Assembly: GCA_030849805.1 (NCBI GenBank)
Contig: JASANZ010002254.1
Span: 50,607-114,606, forward strand
DNA: 64,000 bases
Origin: Sergeia podlipaevii
Lineage: Eukaryota; Euglenozoa; Kinetoplastea; Trypanosomatida; Trypanosomatidae
Direction of reading: 5' to 3'
This document shows positions 18,604-29,666 of this stretch, piece by piece. The notes under the pieces were generated by a model. It did not search any database and was not told where the DNA came from. It saw nothing but the letters and a program-made list of their open reading frames with translations. The translations under genes and the position numbers were made by a program. Every line of letters begins with the position of its first letter. Position 1 is the stretch's first letter.

Positions 18604-19155
18604 TAGAAAATTGAACACACAACAAAGCGGCAATCGCTATCCAGAAAAAGAAAGGTCAACAGTTTTGCTGTACATATATACGTATGTGTGAAAAAAGGCA
18701 AATCCAAAGAAAAAAGAATAAAAAAAAAATAACTGAGATAAATGAAAGCAAACGAAAAGGAGCACAAGTAGAAAATAAAAGGGAAAGGGGAACATTGCAA
18801 ATTCCTCCCTAAAAACATGACTTTTTCATTGGTTCCGCAACTCAAGCGGCACCATATAGCAAAGGTAAACTCACTGACCAAAACCTTTTAAAATGTATAT
18901 ATATGTTAACAAATGATACCCACTCAAGAGATTACACGCTCAAAACTACTTTTCCAACTATACGTACACAGCTCAACGTACCAGAGTAAGTAATACAAGA
19001 ACCAAACGAAAATTACGTAAATTGACCCACGTGCTCACTCAACTACCCTAACTCTGCCAAATCACAGTAAAAGATGTGCATAAGAAGTTTCACCAACACT
19101 AAACGGCATTATCTCCTCTTCTCCTGTTTCTTTTTTCTTCAGTTTGTCCACGTTA
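18604..19155. other. intergenic spacer
   Basis: AT-rich, with A-tracts at 18720-18730 and T-tracts in the complement. No gene is seen. Confidence 0.6.
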
Positions 19156-22100
19156 TCACAGAATGCTAGCCTCTGAATAAACAGTGGCACCAAGCGTTAG
19201 AGCACGAGGCATATGCGTTTGCGCAGCGGCAGCAACAGCCTTTCGTGTGCGAAGGTCTAACTTGTAGAGCTCAGTGAGCAAGGGCATGTGAAAGAGCTGC
19301 TCCTTGCCACGTATCGCCCGCTTCACGTCGTCTTGCCTAAAACCGAGAAACATACGTGGAGTTAGGCCTGCCGCGTGCTGTACGTCGCCCTGCAGCCTGC
19401 GCGCCATCCACTGCCCGGTGCGGCTTGTTTGCTCTCCAATCGGCACAACAAAGCCTATCTCTCCATAATTGGTCGCATAGATGGCAACCGCGGAGGGGCT
19501 CTGCAGCGAGCGGATGCGCACCATTTTGACCACGCTCCCACCGGGCACACGGTACTCGCCATCTACGCTCAGCAGAGACTCAATTACGCGAGCCCGAGGT
19601 CCATCCTTGTCCTGGACACGTGGGGTATAACCCATGATCGCAAGGTTGCGGTATGCATCACTCATGACAATACCGCAGGCACGGTCATGGTAGAGCATGT
19701 CACAGTGCACGACGGGAAAGTCGTTCGCGTCACGGCCAAGCAGCGTGATGGTGTGGTTGGCTGCACTGAAGCGTGCAAAGGAGACAGACTGGTAGAGGTC
19801 ACCAAAGATGAGGTAATCACGGAACGCGGTGATCTTTGTAATATACGCGCCAGCATACAGCATCGCAATCGTTTCCAGCTTATCCGTAGACCAGTCATAG
19901 CGCAGCACGCGCACGGTGCCACCGACAGCGACGGCGATTGTGCCTTGAATACCCACGACTGCCGTCACAGGGCCTCGCATCGGTTCAGAGTGCACAAGAC
20001 GCAAGCGCTTTTTCTGTTCAGCGAGCTCGCCTTTTTCGCTGTCGTGCTCGGGTGCAGAAGCCGTGAGTAGCAACAAACGACCGCGGGTAGTGGTGTCTTC
20101 GCCAAGAGGAAACGCAGTTGCAAGTACGCATACTGGCACTGTGGGGTTCTTTTTCACGATATCAGTGGAGGTGTCACGAGGAAGTTCAATGCACTGAGCC
20201 GCGAGAACCTGCTCGTTCTCGTCGAGCGCGAGACCAGCGCCGGAGCAGCGCTCCCAGTTGCCAGTAAATGAGAGGAACTCTACCGTGAACTGGTCATTGA
20301 GAGGCCGGGGAAGCTCTGGGGCAGGGGCGATAGGCTGCATGCGTGGCGCTGCCTCCACACTTGTCGTCCGTGTTCCTTCCTCATCCATATGAACGCGAAG
20401 CGACACGTCAAAGGGGGCCTTATTCGGTGCATACGGACAAGCTACAGAGGTCACCACAAAGCATCCGTGTGCAACAGGGCTATACACAATGCGCTGTGGC
20501 GTCGCACCGAGCGGAACACGCCGCATCCACCATCCATTACCCATGTACATCCCAAAGGCCTGAAGCGGTGCAAAGTGCACGAAGCCCTCCGTACAGTATA
20601 CATACCCGGCTGCAATGTCGCGTGAGCTAAACTGAGCAAAGCCACGTACTGCACTGGAGGACTGATGGCGGCAGGGCACAAGTTGGTCACGAGTGCTGTC
20701 GTGCACCAGAAACACTGGATGCTGGCCACACACGTACATGCCCCGGACTCCATCGGCACCAATGTCAGAGAAGGGCACGATGCGTTCGCTGCAGTCACGC
20801 GCGCTGAGGGTGTGATCCTCTAGACTGGCGCGTTCCTTCTGAAGCCGCAGCTTCCTCGCCTCAACAGACTCAATAATCTCCTGCTTGGGCTTAATATCGA
20901 GTAGGTGATGCACGTCCTTGATGAGACGACGCGGCTGCTGCAGTCCATCGCTCGCCTTGCCGCCATTGAACACTCGATATGTCATGAGTTCGCCAGAGGA
21001 GGTGAGAAGGACTAGTGTGCACTCAAGAGACGTGATTGCTCCACCAACAGTGCCGCTTACACGGTGGCTGTCGTACACGCTGATATGCGTCACGTATGGC
21101 AGCGTCTCCGCCTCCAGGCGCGCGGAGAGCTTCGCTAAAGGGGTTGGCACGCCATCAACCGCGTAAGGAGGCAACACAGCAAAGTTTTCAAAGCAGTTGA
21201 TCTTGCGCGGTGTCTCATTGCTGCTGTCCCTACCAACGTCCACAAAAACAAGGTTCATGTCTTGCACAGCGACCAATAGACGCTTCGATGCCCAGAGAGC
21301 AATCGCCTTCACACCGCTGTCAAGTACAAGTTGAGGCTTGAGAGGTGTCTTGGTGTCCTCTAGGGAGACCTTATAGAGAGAGCCTCCATCAAAATGAAGA
21401 AAGATGCAGTGGCTTTGCTCATCCAGTAAGGCCGCTTTGAGCTTGCCGAGCGGACCTGCACTGGCTTTGATCGTATCCGTGAAAACAATGTGCTGGTGTT
21501 TGCGCTTCCCCTGTGCAGATAAATGGCGCATATCAGTCTCCGTCACCTGCACAAGCGTCCCAGTTCCAGAGAGCCATGTCAGCACAGCTGCAAACACCGT
21601 GCGCGCTCCCACATTGAGTGCGGTGCCCCTCACCTGCTGCAGTGAGTAGCTGCCGACGCTAAAGAGAATCGTGAAGGCGGTGCCGGTCATGAGAAGATGC
21701 GCATTCGTTGCCCCAGCGGCGGCAGAGCTTTCCTCACGCTGGCGCTTCTGGCCCGCGTCGCTCGCTTCGGCACCGGCAGCACCCCCGTAGCTTTCCAAAA
21801 AGAAGACAGAAACCGCGTTAAGCTCAAGCGGTGCACGCACGCTTTCATCCCTCATCGAGTTGCGCACCACACACACGGCTCCAGCGGCGTTCAGACCAGT
21901 ACACAGCGCCAAGTCCATTGCAGCGCGGCGCTCCGCCAGCGGCACAAGCGAATCAGTGTCTACCTCCACCTCAGCGAAAAGGGCGGCATAGGGGGAGTTT
22001 TTGATGGCTCGCATGGCTGTGACCTCCTCAGCGGAGGAGGAGCTGGCAGCCTTGCCAGAGTGAAGAGCGCTACTGCAGTCTACCAATTCAGCATCAAGAA

Positions 22101-23784
22101 TAGGGCACAGGCTCGCAAAGGACTGCAGCACGCTAAAGGTGGTCGACTTACCAAAGGCGATCACGCGCGAGTCACCGTTGCTGGAGCCAAAGAAGTAGCG
22201 ATCTGCTGTGAGGGGTGCCCATGAGGAGCAGTGGCAGCCAGTCATCACAATGCTGGCAATGAGCTTGCTGACAGCGTACCCTTCTGTCTCCACCGCGATC
22301 TCCACAACGGTGCCCTGGTCTTCGGTCACCACAAGCATGCGCAGGTTCTCATTTCTTGCCTCTGCTTGCCTGTTGCCGCTGCCGAGTAGTGGAATAGCAA
22401 CACAGTTGGCAAAGTTAAGGTTCGTGCGTGTGAGATCCGTGGACTCTGCCTGCGCTGCGTCGCTCCATTGCATCGATTCGTACGTCATGGTGTGAGAGCG
22501 ATAGTCCTCCGTCTCCTCACGTCCATGGGTATTGAAGTAGCATCCATAGCCACTCTTAGTACCCGCGTGGAGAATGGTGTTGCGTCCAAAGCACATCACT
22601 GCGGAGGGCACCTGCTGGAAGGCAGGAACTGGCACCATGTGCGTCACGTTGAAAGGAACGTTGTCCACCTCGCCAATAGGCAGCATCTTCAGAGAAGCAT
22701 CGGCGCCAGCGCGACTGGTGCGGAGCCACAGGACAGAGCACGAGAGCATCTGGGACTGAATCGTGTGGGTGCGATAGTCAACGAGCTTCACGCGACCCGC
22801 CCAGGTAGGAACTTTTTCGCACAGAAAAGCAATATGTGGATCGCTGGTAGATTCCACAAACTGGAAGTCTCGAACGTTGATAATCGTCTTCTTCACATCA
22901 CGAAGGTGAACGTGGGAGATGGGCCCAACGATCAACACATGCGTATCTACCAATTGCTTGGAGTGCATCATTACCACCGCAGAGGTCGCCCCTACTTGAC
23001 CAGCAGCACCGCTGTGCTCCTCCTTTTCTAATGGCCCTGGAGTCTGTGGCCTATGCGCCGCAGCAATATTGCCGCCACTCTGCTCGCTTTCATCATCATC
23101 ATCATCATCGTCATCATCATCTCCCCAATCATTGAGTGCAACCTTGGCCTGCTTCACGGCCAGCTTCTGCACCTCCACTGCAGTCAAGGCATCCGCTGTC
23201 GGTGATGTGGAAGTGCCTGAGGCTGCCGCGCTTTCTTCTTCATCATTGTCCATCTTTTCTGCAACTGCCCTCGTAACGACACGCAGCAAGGGGATCATAA
23301 AGAGCTCGCTCCGGTGTGCAAGAACAGCTGCGTAGGAGCCAGAGGGGTCGACGCGCAGCAAGGCGTCTAAGCCAGGGGCATTCGCAGCGCTCCCACCAAC
23401 ACGATCATCAAGTTGAATAAGCGCAAGGGTGTCCCAGCGCATGAGGAGCGCGTCATACTGAATCACAGAAAGACGAAAGTCGTCAAGAAGAAGCACGAGA
23501 AGATCCTTGGCGTGACCAGGGGGCCTGCATGCGGCGGCAGCAAGTGGTGGCGCGTTGAGGATGACTTCCGAGACGTGTTCAACTGCACAACTATTTTTCA
23601 TGGAGGAGATTGATGTCTCAGAGAGTGGAGGAAGTGGGCGGTAGAGGGTGAGGACATTCTGTCTAATCACTGCTGCTTCTGCCTGTGCTGCGTCACTATC
23701 ACGTCCTTCTCCAGAAAAGTTACCGGAGATGGTGTGAGTGACACCGGTAGCCGGGAGGCCAGGGCATACGGCAGCGTGCAGCAT
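19156..23784 (-). CDS. CPSF160: cleavage and polyadenylation specificity factor, 160 kDa subunit
   Basis: A 1542-residue protein, close to the length of known CPSF160 (about 1440). The N-terminal beta-propeller resembles CPSF1: FRLSVIQYDALLMRWDTL, then LLRVDPSGSYAAVLAHRS, and a segment around TWAGRVKLVDYRTHTI that parallels the WPGRV region. The C-terminus has the CPSF_A pattern (DYLIFGDLYQSVSFARF, MSDAYRNLAIMGY). In the known family this subunit scaffolds the complex that recognises the 3' processing signal. In trypanosomes polyadenylation is coupled to trans-splicing of the downstream mRNA, so it is expected to serve both. A run of Asp codons (complement of ATC/GTC repeats at 23088-23124) makes an acidic insert near residue 220-235. 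DDB1 or SF3B3 are the nearest alternatives and fit less well. Confidence 0.9.
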   Translation of the reverse strand: MLHAAVCPGLPATGVTHTISGNFSGEGRDSDAAQAEAAVIRQNVLTLYRPLPPLSETSISSMKNSCAVEHVSEVILNAPPLAAAACRPPGHAKDLLVLLLDDFRLSVIQYDALLMRWDTLALIQLDDRVGGSAANAPGLDALLRVDPSGSYAAVLAHRSELFMIPLLRVVTRAVAEKMDNDEEESAAASGTSTSPTADALTAVEVQKLAVKQAKVALNDWGDDDDDDDDDDESEQSGGNIAAAHRPQTPGPLEKEEHSGAAGQVGATSAVVMMHSKQLVDTHVLIVGPISHVHLRDVKKTIINVRDFQFVESTSDPHIAFLCEKVPTWAGRVKLVDYRTHTIQSQMLSCSVLWLRTSRAGADASLKMLPIGEVDNVPFNVTHMVPVPAFQQVPSAVMCFGRNTILHAGTKSGYGCYFNTHGREETEDYRSHTMTYESMQWSDAAQAESTDLTRTNLNFANCVAIPLLGSGNRQAEARNENLRMLVVTEDQGTVVEIAVETEGYAVSKLIASIVMTGCHCSSWAPLTADRYFFGSSNGDSRVIAFGKSTTFSVLQSFASLCPILDAELVDCSSALHSGKAASSSSAEEVTAMRAIKNSPYAALFAEVEVDTDSLVPLAERRAAMDLALCTGLNAAGAVCVVRNSMRDESVRAPLELNAVSVFFLESYGGAAGAEASDAGQKRQREESSAAAGATNAHLLMTGTAFTILFSVGSYSLQQVRGTALNVGARTVFAAVLTWLSGTGTLVQVTETDMRHLSAQGKRKHQHIVFTDTIKASAGPLGKLKAALLDEQSHCIFLHFDGGSLYKVSLEDTKTPLKPQLVLDSGVKAIALWASKRLLVAVQDMNLVFVDVGRDSSNETPRKINCFENFAVLPPYAVDGVPTPLAKLSARLEAETLPYVTHISVYDSHRVSGTVGGAITSLECTLVLLTSSGELMTYRVFNGGKASDGLQQPRRLIKDVHHLLDIKPKQEIIESVEARKLRLQKERASLEDHTLSARDCSERIVPFSDIGADGVRGMYVCGQHPVFLVHDSTRDQLVPCRHQSSSAVRGFAQFSSRDIAAGYVYCTEGFVHFAPLQAFGMYMGNGWWMRRVPLGATPQRIVYSPVAHGCFVVTSVACPYAPNKAPFDVSLRVHMDEEGTRTTSVEAAPRMQPIAPAPELPRPLNDQFTVEFLSFTGNWERCSGAGLALDENEQVLAAQCIELPRDTSTDIVKKNPTVPVCVLATAFPLGEDTTTRGRLLLLTASAPEHDSEKGELAEQKKRLRLVHSEPMRGPVTAVVGIQGTIAVAVGGTVRVLRYDWSTDKLETIAMLYAGAYITKITAFRDYLIFGDLYQSVSFARFSAANHTITLLGRDANDFPVVHCDMLYHDRACGIVMSDAYRNLAIMGYTPRVQDKDGPRARVIESLLSVDGEYRVPGGSVVKMVRIRSLQSPSAVAIYATNYGEIGFVVPIGEQTSRTGQWMARRLQGDVQHAAGLTPRMFLGFRQDDVKRAIRGKEQLFHMPLLTELYKLDLRTRKAVAAAAQTHMPRALTLGATVYSEASIL

Positions 23785-24502
23785 GCCACTCGTATGTATA
23801 GTTGTTTTCTTTCTTCTCTATTATTATTGTTTTTATCCCAAGCGCAAAGATGAATAGGTGGCGCGAGCCACAAACTACCTCACCAATATGTGCTCTGAAT
23901 ATATTTGTTAATCTCTTCCTTCTTTTATAGACAAGGCTTGCCAAGTCTACGTCTACTACCAATTATATGTTAAAATGCTAGTATTCTCTTTTTGGAGAAA
24001 AAAAAAGGGATAGGAAAGAGAAAAATGGGCGAAGCAACAGCGATGGCGTGCACGGTGCAGCTACAGTAACTATAGAGTAGTCAAACAATGAAGCGTTCCC
24101 TTTTTTAAAAAAAAACAACAACAACAACAACAACAACAACATGTGTAACTCACCCTTATATGCAATTGTTTCTGTAGAACATATTATCAATACAATCACA
24201 AGAGAATGCGCGGAATGCTTGTCGCTCGTAAACATAATTCACATACTAAGCCCCCCATCTACTCAACAACAACAGTGAAGAGAGAGAGAGAGAGAAAAAA
24301 AACGTTTCAATATCAAAGATATTGCCTCACCGCGTAAGGCCGAACCTGCTTCACCATTTGGTGCACTCCCAACGAGTTTAGCAGAAGAAGAGGAAGAAAA
24401 AGAAGAAGACATTAAGACGTCACAGCTCCAAACAGTACAAAAAAAAAAGCCCCCAAAAACCCACATATGTACTAAACAAAAAGGATTATTCCGTATCACC
24501 AG
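23785..24502. other. intergenic spacer
   Basis: AT-rich. It holds an (AAC)9 repeat at 24114-24140 and a GA-rich run near 24279-24300, which on the minus strand is a pyrimidine tract. No gene is seen. Confidence 0.6.
24114..24140. repeat. (AAC)9 microsatellite
   Basis: Nine AAC units; on the transcribed minus strand this is GTT. Confidence 0.85.
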
Positions 24503-26554
24503 TCACAAAAAGAGATCCTCCATGGTCTTCATAATGCAGATCAGCGCACGACTTTCGTTGGTTTCTGCGCGGTTTAAAAGATCGTAAAATCGTGGCTTCA
24601 TGCAATGGTTGCAGATACAGTCAAGCGCCACAGTGTTGCATGACATCATCCGCAGCAGCGCTGAGAGAAGCATGTTGAAGGCGGGCTCGGGTAGCTGTGC
24701 AGAGCTGCGGTGACGCAGGTTGTAGAGAACGATGGTGGCGAGCCTCATCAGCGGATGGCGTTCCGAATTCTGCGACATGTCGCGCTGCAACGAAGGTAAA
24801 GTGGCGACAGTGATGCTCATAGTCAGGTTAAGGGCAAGACATGCTGCGGTATAGACGATTGCGCTGTTGCAGTCCATAAGTCCCATGCCAGCGAGGGAGA
24901 CCCACATGGACTGAAAGCGGTTGTCGGCGTGTGCGATGGCGCCATGGTGAGAGGAAGAGAGGTTGCACGCAAAGCGCAGCAGTGCCAAGCGACCGTCTGG
25001 CAGCAGCCGTGGGAAATCGCGAGCACCGAGCAATATAATCTGGAGAATATGGGAATGGAAGGTGCACACTGGGAGTGACATCTTGTGAAGGACGGCAAGG
25101 CGCAAACTGTTGAGTAGTGGACCCCATTGCGAGAGAGGATATCGCAGTAACGCTTCGGCGGCGATGTCCATGTAAGCAGTAACGGCACCCGGTGTGAGTG
25201 TGTCGTATCCGGCACACAGTTCCGTGCAAAACTGATGCACAAGCTGCACGGATTTGGCCTTTGCGCAGCCTTCTTCAACGAGCCGCTGCATATACGGTTC
25301 AATGCTCAGCAACGTCTCTGCGCATACAGCATGATCTGTGACTCGAAATACAGAAACAAATGTCGGGGGGAGCGTCTGGACTCCGCACACCGCGGCAGCG
25401 CTGACAAGCCTGTCCATGGCATACTGTCGCTCTAGCACGTGAGAGCGGAGCATGCGTGCCATCACAGCCTGCACTCCAAAGGAGGTCAACAGAAGACCCT
25501 CCAGCACCGCGCCACCCAATTCGCACTTGACAAGATCCTTCACAGTAGTAAAGAGAATGCTCGGCACGGCATTCTCCTTGTCTAGTAAGAACTCACATGC
25601 ATCATTGGAAAAGTGATGGCAGTTATGACGGACGGGATGATAGTCGTGCAACTGGTATACTACAGACTCTCTCGACTTGATCCACGCCATAAACTCAGAG
25701 TACGTCTTGGTGGTGGTGCCGAGTGTGATCGTTTTAAATTCCTTGCCGAAGCGTGAGCGACCCGCGGCGGCAATGCCGATGTTTCCTTCAAAGTAAAACT
25801 CCAGGCCATAGCAAACCACGCCAGAATGGTACACGCCGGGGGATTGGAAACCAACGAGTTGTTTGCTGTATTTTTTGAGCATCTTGTGTGACAAGTCATA
25901 TGTATGGATCTGTACCACATATGAAGCGTCGTGAGTAGCGGGCGGCACGCACGTAGAGCGGACAATGCAGGAAGACTGAAAGACCGCCTCACAAGGAACT
26001 GAAGATGTGTTCGGGGGCATCATCTCCGTGGATGCCGCTGCCACCCCTTCCTTCTGTTCAGCACCAGACGTATCAACAACCGCAACGTCATAGAGGTGTC
26101 CATCGCGCTTGCAGGAACGTAGTGGCGTCATCGCGCTCGAAGGGATATCATTTCCGCTTAGTGCAAAGCAGTTGAAAGAGGTGCAACGATAGCGCTCTGG
26201 GGGATGAACGGTAAGGGAATGAGCAGTCGAGCCACTTGCGTGTGGTGCGTGAGAGCGCTCAGAAATGCGCATAGGCATTAACAACGGAGGGGCATCCTCG
26301 TCGTCGGTTTCCACGGAGAGATGAAGCTTTGTTGTGCTGCCTGGAGGCAGCGGGTGCAAAAACGAGCGACGTAGGGTTGAAACAAGAATGGTGTTTTCCT
26401 CTCCATCACTTTCGTCGTGTGCACCCTCCTTGTTTTCATGATGATCCGTTGTGCTATTGACTACATCATCACTGTCCTGGAGAAAATTAAAGTTTAGATG
26501 TGCATCACGAGAGCTCTCACCACATCCGCCAGCTACTGGCTTGCATGAAGTCAT
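24503..26554 (-). CDS. PPPDE (DeSI-like) peptidase with C-terminal helical (PUL-like) domain
   Basis: A 683-residue protein starting at an ATG. Residues 1-205 are Ser/Asp/Glu-rich and probably disordered. A PPPDE papain-fold domain spans about 210-345, with the catalytic His in GVYHSGVVCYGLEFYF (His243) and the catalytic Cys in VRHNCHHFSNDACEFLL (Cys312); both are intact. The rest (about 360-683) is a leucine-rich alpha-solenoid resembling a PUL/ARM domain, a combination also seen in PPPDE proteins of plants and fungi. Known PPPDE/DeSI enzymes cleave SUMO or ubiquitin from substrates, and PUL domains bind Cdc48/p97. That makes a Cdc48-linked deconjugating peptidase the likely role, by inference. 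Confidence 0.83.
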   Translation of the reverse strand: MTSCKPVAGGCGESSRDAHLNFNFLQDSDDVVNSTTDHHENKEGAHDESDGEENTILVSTLRRSFLHPLPPGSTTKLHLSVETDDEDAPPLLMPMRISERSHAPHASGSTAHSLTVHPPERYRCTSFNCFALSGNDIPSSAMTPLRSCKRDGHLYDVAVVDTSGAEQKEGVAAASTEMMPPNTSSVPCEAVFQSSCIVRSTCVPPATHDASYVVQIHTYDLSHKMLKKYSKQLVGFQSPGVYHSGVVCYGLEFYFEGNIGIAAAGRSRFGKEFKTITLGTTTKTYSEFMAWIKSRESVVYQLHDYHPVRHNCHHFSNDACEFLLDKENAVPSILFTTVKDLVKCELGGAVLEGLLLTSFGVQAVMARMLRSHVLERQYAMDRLVSAAAVCGVQTLPPTFVSVFRVTDHAVCAETLLSIEPYMQRLVEEGCAKAKSVQLVHQFCTELCAGYDTLTPGAVTAYMDIAAEALLRYPLSQWGPLLNSLRLAVLHKMSLPVCTFHSHILQIILLGARDFPRLLPDGRLALLRFACNLSSSHHGAIAHADNRFQSMWVSLAGMGLMDCNSAIVYTAACLALNLTMSITVATLPSLQRDMSQNSERHPLMRLATIVLYNLRHRSSAQLPEPAFNMLLSALLRMMSCNTVALDCICNHCMKPRFYDLLNRAETNESRALICIMKTMEDLFL

Positions 26555-27500
26555 TCACCAATATACTATTTGTTTATTCTCTCCCTTTTGAAAGAGAAAC
26601 GCCTGAGTAATATATTCTTAGCTTTATCTATTTACGTATGTATGCGTGTGTGTTGTTGAATGGGAGCAGTTGCGTGCAATGACCACTCTAATTCCCTCAC
26701 ACACAAGCAAAACACTAAATATATGGTATAAAAAAGAGAGGTGATTATGAACCTATATATCTACGTACGTCGCAACTAGATAGACAAAACGTGGAGAGAA
26801 ACACGCAGTATTCATAGAGGGAAATGATAACAGCGAAACAGCAAAAGTGACACCACAAAAGCGCAAAAATGAAAAAAAAAGGATGAACACGTATAACCGT
26901 CAAAGAAATAAATGTAAACAGTACTTCAGAAGAAATATGTAAAACAGAAAGTGAACATATGCGTATGCATGCATTTTAGACATATTCGCAAGTTTCCAAC
27001 GCGGCATAAAAATAATAGCACACACGTATACAAACATTCATTCACACACATTCAAAAAAAGGAATACTCTCAAAAAAAAGAAAAAGTATAGATCACGTAA
27101 CTAACATAGAAAGCAAAAGAGCAGATACTCCAGAAAGCAGGGTAGTGATTCTTTTGTTTACTATTTGATCATGGCCACACACACAAAAAGAAAATAGAGG
27201 TGCAATGAATAGATTTAATGCAAATAGAATAATGCGCATTCGCCTTGTATATTACATTTTTCCCAAAACGTTCCGCTGTGTATATAAGGAGAGGAAAAGA
27301 AAAAAACAATTGTACATGAAGAAAAAAAAATGTGGTGAAAAAACAAAATACAGAATAAAGCAGGCATGCAAAGCACCCCAAGATACTGTGCTCGGCTTCC
27401 ATCTATATTGCCTAGACAAATAGAAGAGCGCGAGAGCAACCAACCACCACCACCACCACCAAAGCAGCAGCATTTGAGAAATTGAACCGCATCATAACGG
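26555..27500. other. intergenic spacer
   Basis: AT-rich with many A-tracts. A CACCAC run at about 27448-27461 lies in the 3' UTR of the next minus-strand gene upstream. No gene is seen. Confidence 0.55.
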
Positions 27501-29666
27501 CTAGACTGTCAGCTGGGTAATGCGACTCGGCGTCCACGACTTCGTTGCGTCCATCTCGCGTATTGCCTGCTGCAACTGCTTCCTGAAGACGCCTTCTTGG
27601 TCATGCTCGTAGCGACTCTGCAAGCCAGCGTCTGTGTTTCTCCCGTTAAACGCATCCGCTGCGCGATGCTTGCGTGTCATGCGCGTCCGCTCTCGGCGCG
27701 CCGCGTTTGCACGCTGGCGCTCTTTCATTCTGCGATTGCGATCAGCGATCGCCTCCCGCATGCGATGGGCCTCTGTGAGTACCTCCAGCGCGGAAAGACG
27801 CTCCTCCTCTGCAATTTCAGCTCTCTTTTCCTTCGCCAACGCTATCCGCTCATGTCGCCAGCGCCGCTGTATATCCTTCTCCAGCTCCTTCGTCTTCTCT
27901 TGCTCTCGCTCTAAGTATGACCTGAGATGCTCCGACAGAGGCGCCACTCGCCCAATAGTGCTCTTGGAATGAATAGTGTGCTGGATGGTGCCCATCGTGG
28001 GGATCTCCTCCAGCTCACGCTCCAGCTCCTGCCCCTTGCGGAAGCATTTCTCCTTATGACGCATCTCGCACAAGGCCACTCTTTTCATCGCCTTGATGCG
28101 GCGGAAATGAGAGGCACTGCTGTCATAGACATCACTGGAGTGAGTGGAACGCGAACCGACGCTGCCCTCACGGCGCTTCCCATGCTTTTTCCTACCTTTC
28201 GTGGAGGACTGTGGCGTCTCACTCTTGTCATTCACCTCAGCAGCATCATTTGCCACCTTCTCTGGCGCAGCAACTTTCTGCTGCGAGCTTTCCGCAGAAC
28301 CTCTATTTAAGTTGCTACCAGAATACAAGCTGCTGCCTGGACTTGCCATTGTAGCTAAAGGTGACTGTTGCTGCTGTTTCAGCTCACTACTTGGGGTCAA
28401 CATGTAAGACTCTCGAGAGCTTCCGTCTGCTTCTGCTTCCAGTGCTGCCTTGACACGCATGTAGTGTTCGTGATTCTCTCGCTCAATTCTCTCCAAAATA
28501 GCCTGCTGCTCCTCTTTAACCTTTTGCTTGTGCTTTTGATACTCCTTAATGGCCTTTGGGGCCGTGTGCCCGTACGAAGCGAGGCGTTTTTGATTCTCGG
28601 CAAGTTCGCGCGCCTCGATCACGAGGTGCTTCTTTGTACGAGGGAATTGTGGCACTGGCGGTGCCGGCGGAGCAGAAGGCATGCGCGGGCTAGGTGGAGC
28701 ATAGCCTAGGCGCAAAATGTTTCCTCTTCCAGACGCAGCACCGCTGCCGGCAGTGTACATCCCTGTACACCTACCGGCTGAGGAATGCGCGTCGACTTCA
28801 GCTGCGACTGGTGATGCACCATCCGCCGCCGCCGCGTCAGGCCCAACGTTCGTAGTAGTGCTGACAGCGGTGACGTTGGTGCGCTTGCCGGAGGGCACGT
28901 ACATGTGCGTAGAGTCCCCTACCTCCTCCTGCAGGACCACGGAGAAGCTGACAGAGCGCGGATATCGCCTTGCTCTACTCGCGGAGTCCCCAGATGCCAA
29001 TCCCCCCCTTACACCAGGCGTTGTGGACTCAGAGCTTCCATCTTGGCCTTCGCCGCCCTCTGTGGAGGTTTGTAGACTACATACCTCTATCCCTACTCCA
29101 CTCTCTACGGAATCATGAACAGCGGTCTCAGCGTTGGCTGCGTTATCTTGCTGAAATAGCAGAGGGTTCGTGTTATCTACTGCTCTTGATTCAGCCTTGC
29201 CATCGCCGTCAACAACCTTAACACTCAAAGGAGGTGGAGGCGCTCGTGGTGGTGCAAGAGTCACTGCTGGGGGCTTCAACATGCCGCGCTCATCTACATC
29301 ATTGGCGCCTTCTGATTCACTCTCCGTGTCAAGCGTCTCCGCCGCCTCCTGGATTTGTTGACGCGTGAACTTCGGCACCTTGGGGGCATCTGGCATTACA
29401 TCTCTGCGATCACGCCACAACTGTTCAACGTTGCCGGCTGCGAGAATTTTGTTCTTGTCCGCCAATAACTTACGAAAGTTCCCTTGCCTGGTGCGCTCAA
29501 ACAGTGTATAGCGAACAAGTACAACGTGCTCTTCGTCACCTTCTTGTCTAAAGTGACTCTTGGGATGATAGAGGAGATCCTGAGGGATGGTGCCATACCT
29601 GTCGCACGCCAGCATAGCCGCCTTACCTTCAAATCCAAAGAAGTTGATGAACGCTATGTCCTCCAT
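27501..29666 (-). CDS. charged coiled-coil protein, function unknown
   Basis: A 721-residue protein. The start is placed at 29666 because a 14-base T-tract on the minus strand (complement of 29687-29700) and AG dinucleotides at 29671-29672 and 29668-29669 lie directly before it, which implies a very short 5' UTR. The first 85 residues (MEDIAFINFFGFEGKAAML onward) are folded-looking and rich in aromatic residues. The middle is Ser/Pro/Ala-rich low complexity. The C-terminal 250 residues are Arg/Lys/Glu-rich, with long helices that look like an extended or single-alpha-helix coiled coil (EREQEKTKELEKDIQRRW and following). This type is common in kinetoplastid cytoskeletal proteins, but I recognise no specific family. 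Confidence 0.75.
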   Translation of the reverse strand: MEDIAFINFFGFEGKAAMLACDRYGTIPQDLLYHPKSHFRQEGDEEHVVLVRYTLFERTRQGNFRKLLADKNKILAAGNVEQLWRDRRDVMPDAPKVPKFTRQQIQEAAETLDTESESEGANDVDERGMLKPPAVTLAPPRAPPPPLSVKVVDGDGKAESRAVDNTNPLLFQQDNAANAETAVHDSVESGVGIEVCSLQTSTEGGEGQDGSSESTTPGVRGGLASGDSASRARRYPRSVSFSVVLQEEVGDSTHMYVPSGKRTNVTAVSTTTNVGPDAAAADGASPVAAEVDAHSSAGRCTGMYTAGSGAASGRGNILRLGYAPPSPRMPSAPPAPPVPQFPRTKKHLVIEARELAENQKRLASYGHTAPKAIKEYQKHKQKVKEEQQAILERIERENHEHYMRVKAALEAEADGSSRESYMLTPSSELKQQQQSPLATMASPGSSLYSGSNLNRGSAESSQQKVAAPEKVANDAAEVNDKSETPQSSTKGRKKHGKRREGSVGSRSTHSSDVYDSSASHFRRIKAMKRVALCEMRHKEKCFRKGQELERELEEIPTMGTIQHTIHSKSTIGRVAPLSEHLRSYLEREQEKTKELEKDIQRRWRHERIALAKEKRAEIAEEERLSALEVLTEAHRMREAIADRNRRMKERQRANAARRERTRMTRKHRAADAFNGRNTDAGLQSRYEHDQEGVFRKQLQQAIREMDATKSWTPSRITQLTV

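Noticed and set aside
23088..23124. ATC/GTC trinucleotide run as an independent repeat element
   Set aside because: It lies inside CPSF160, in frame, and encodes an acidic Asp stretch.
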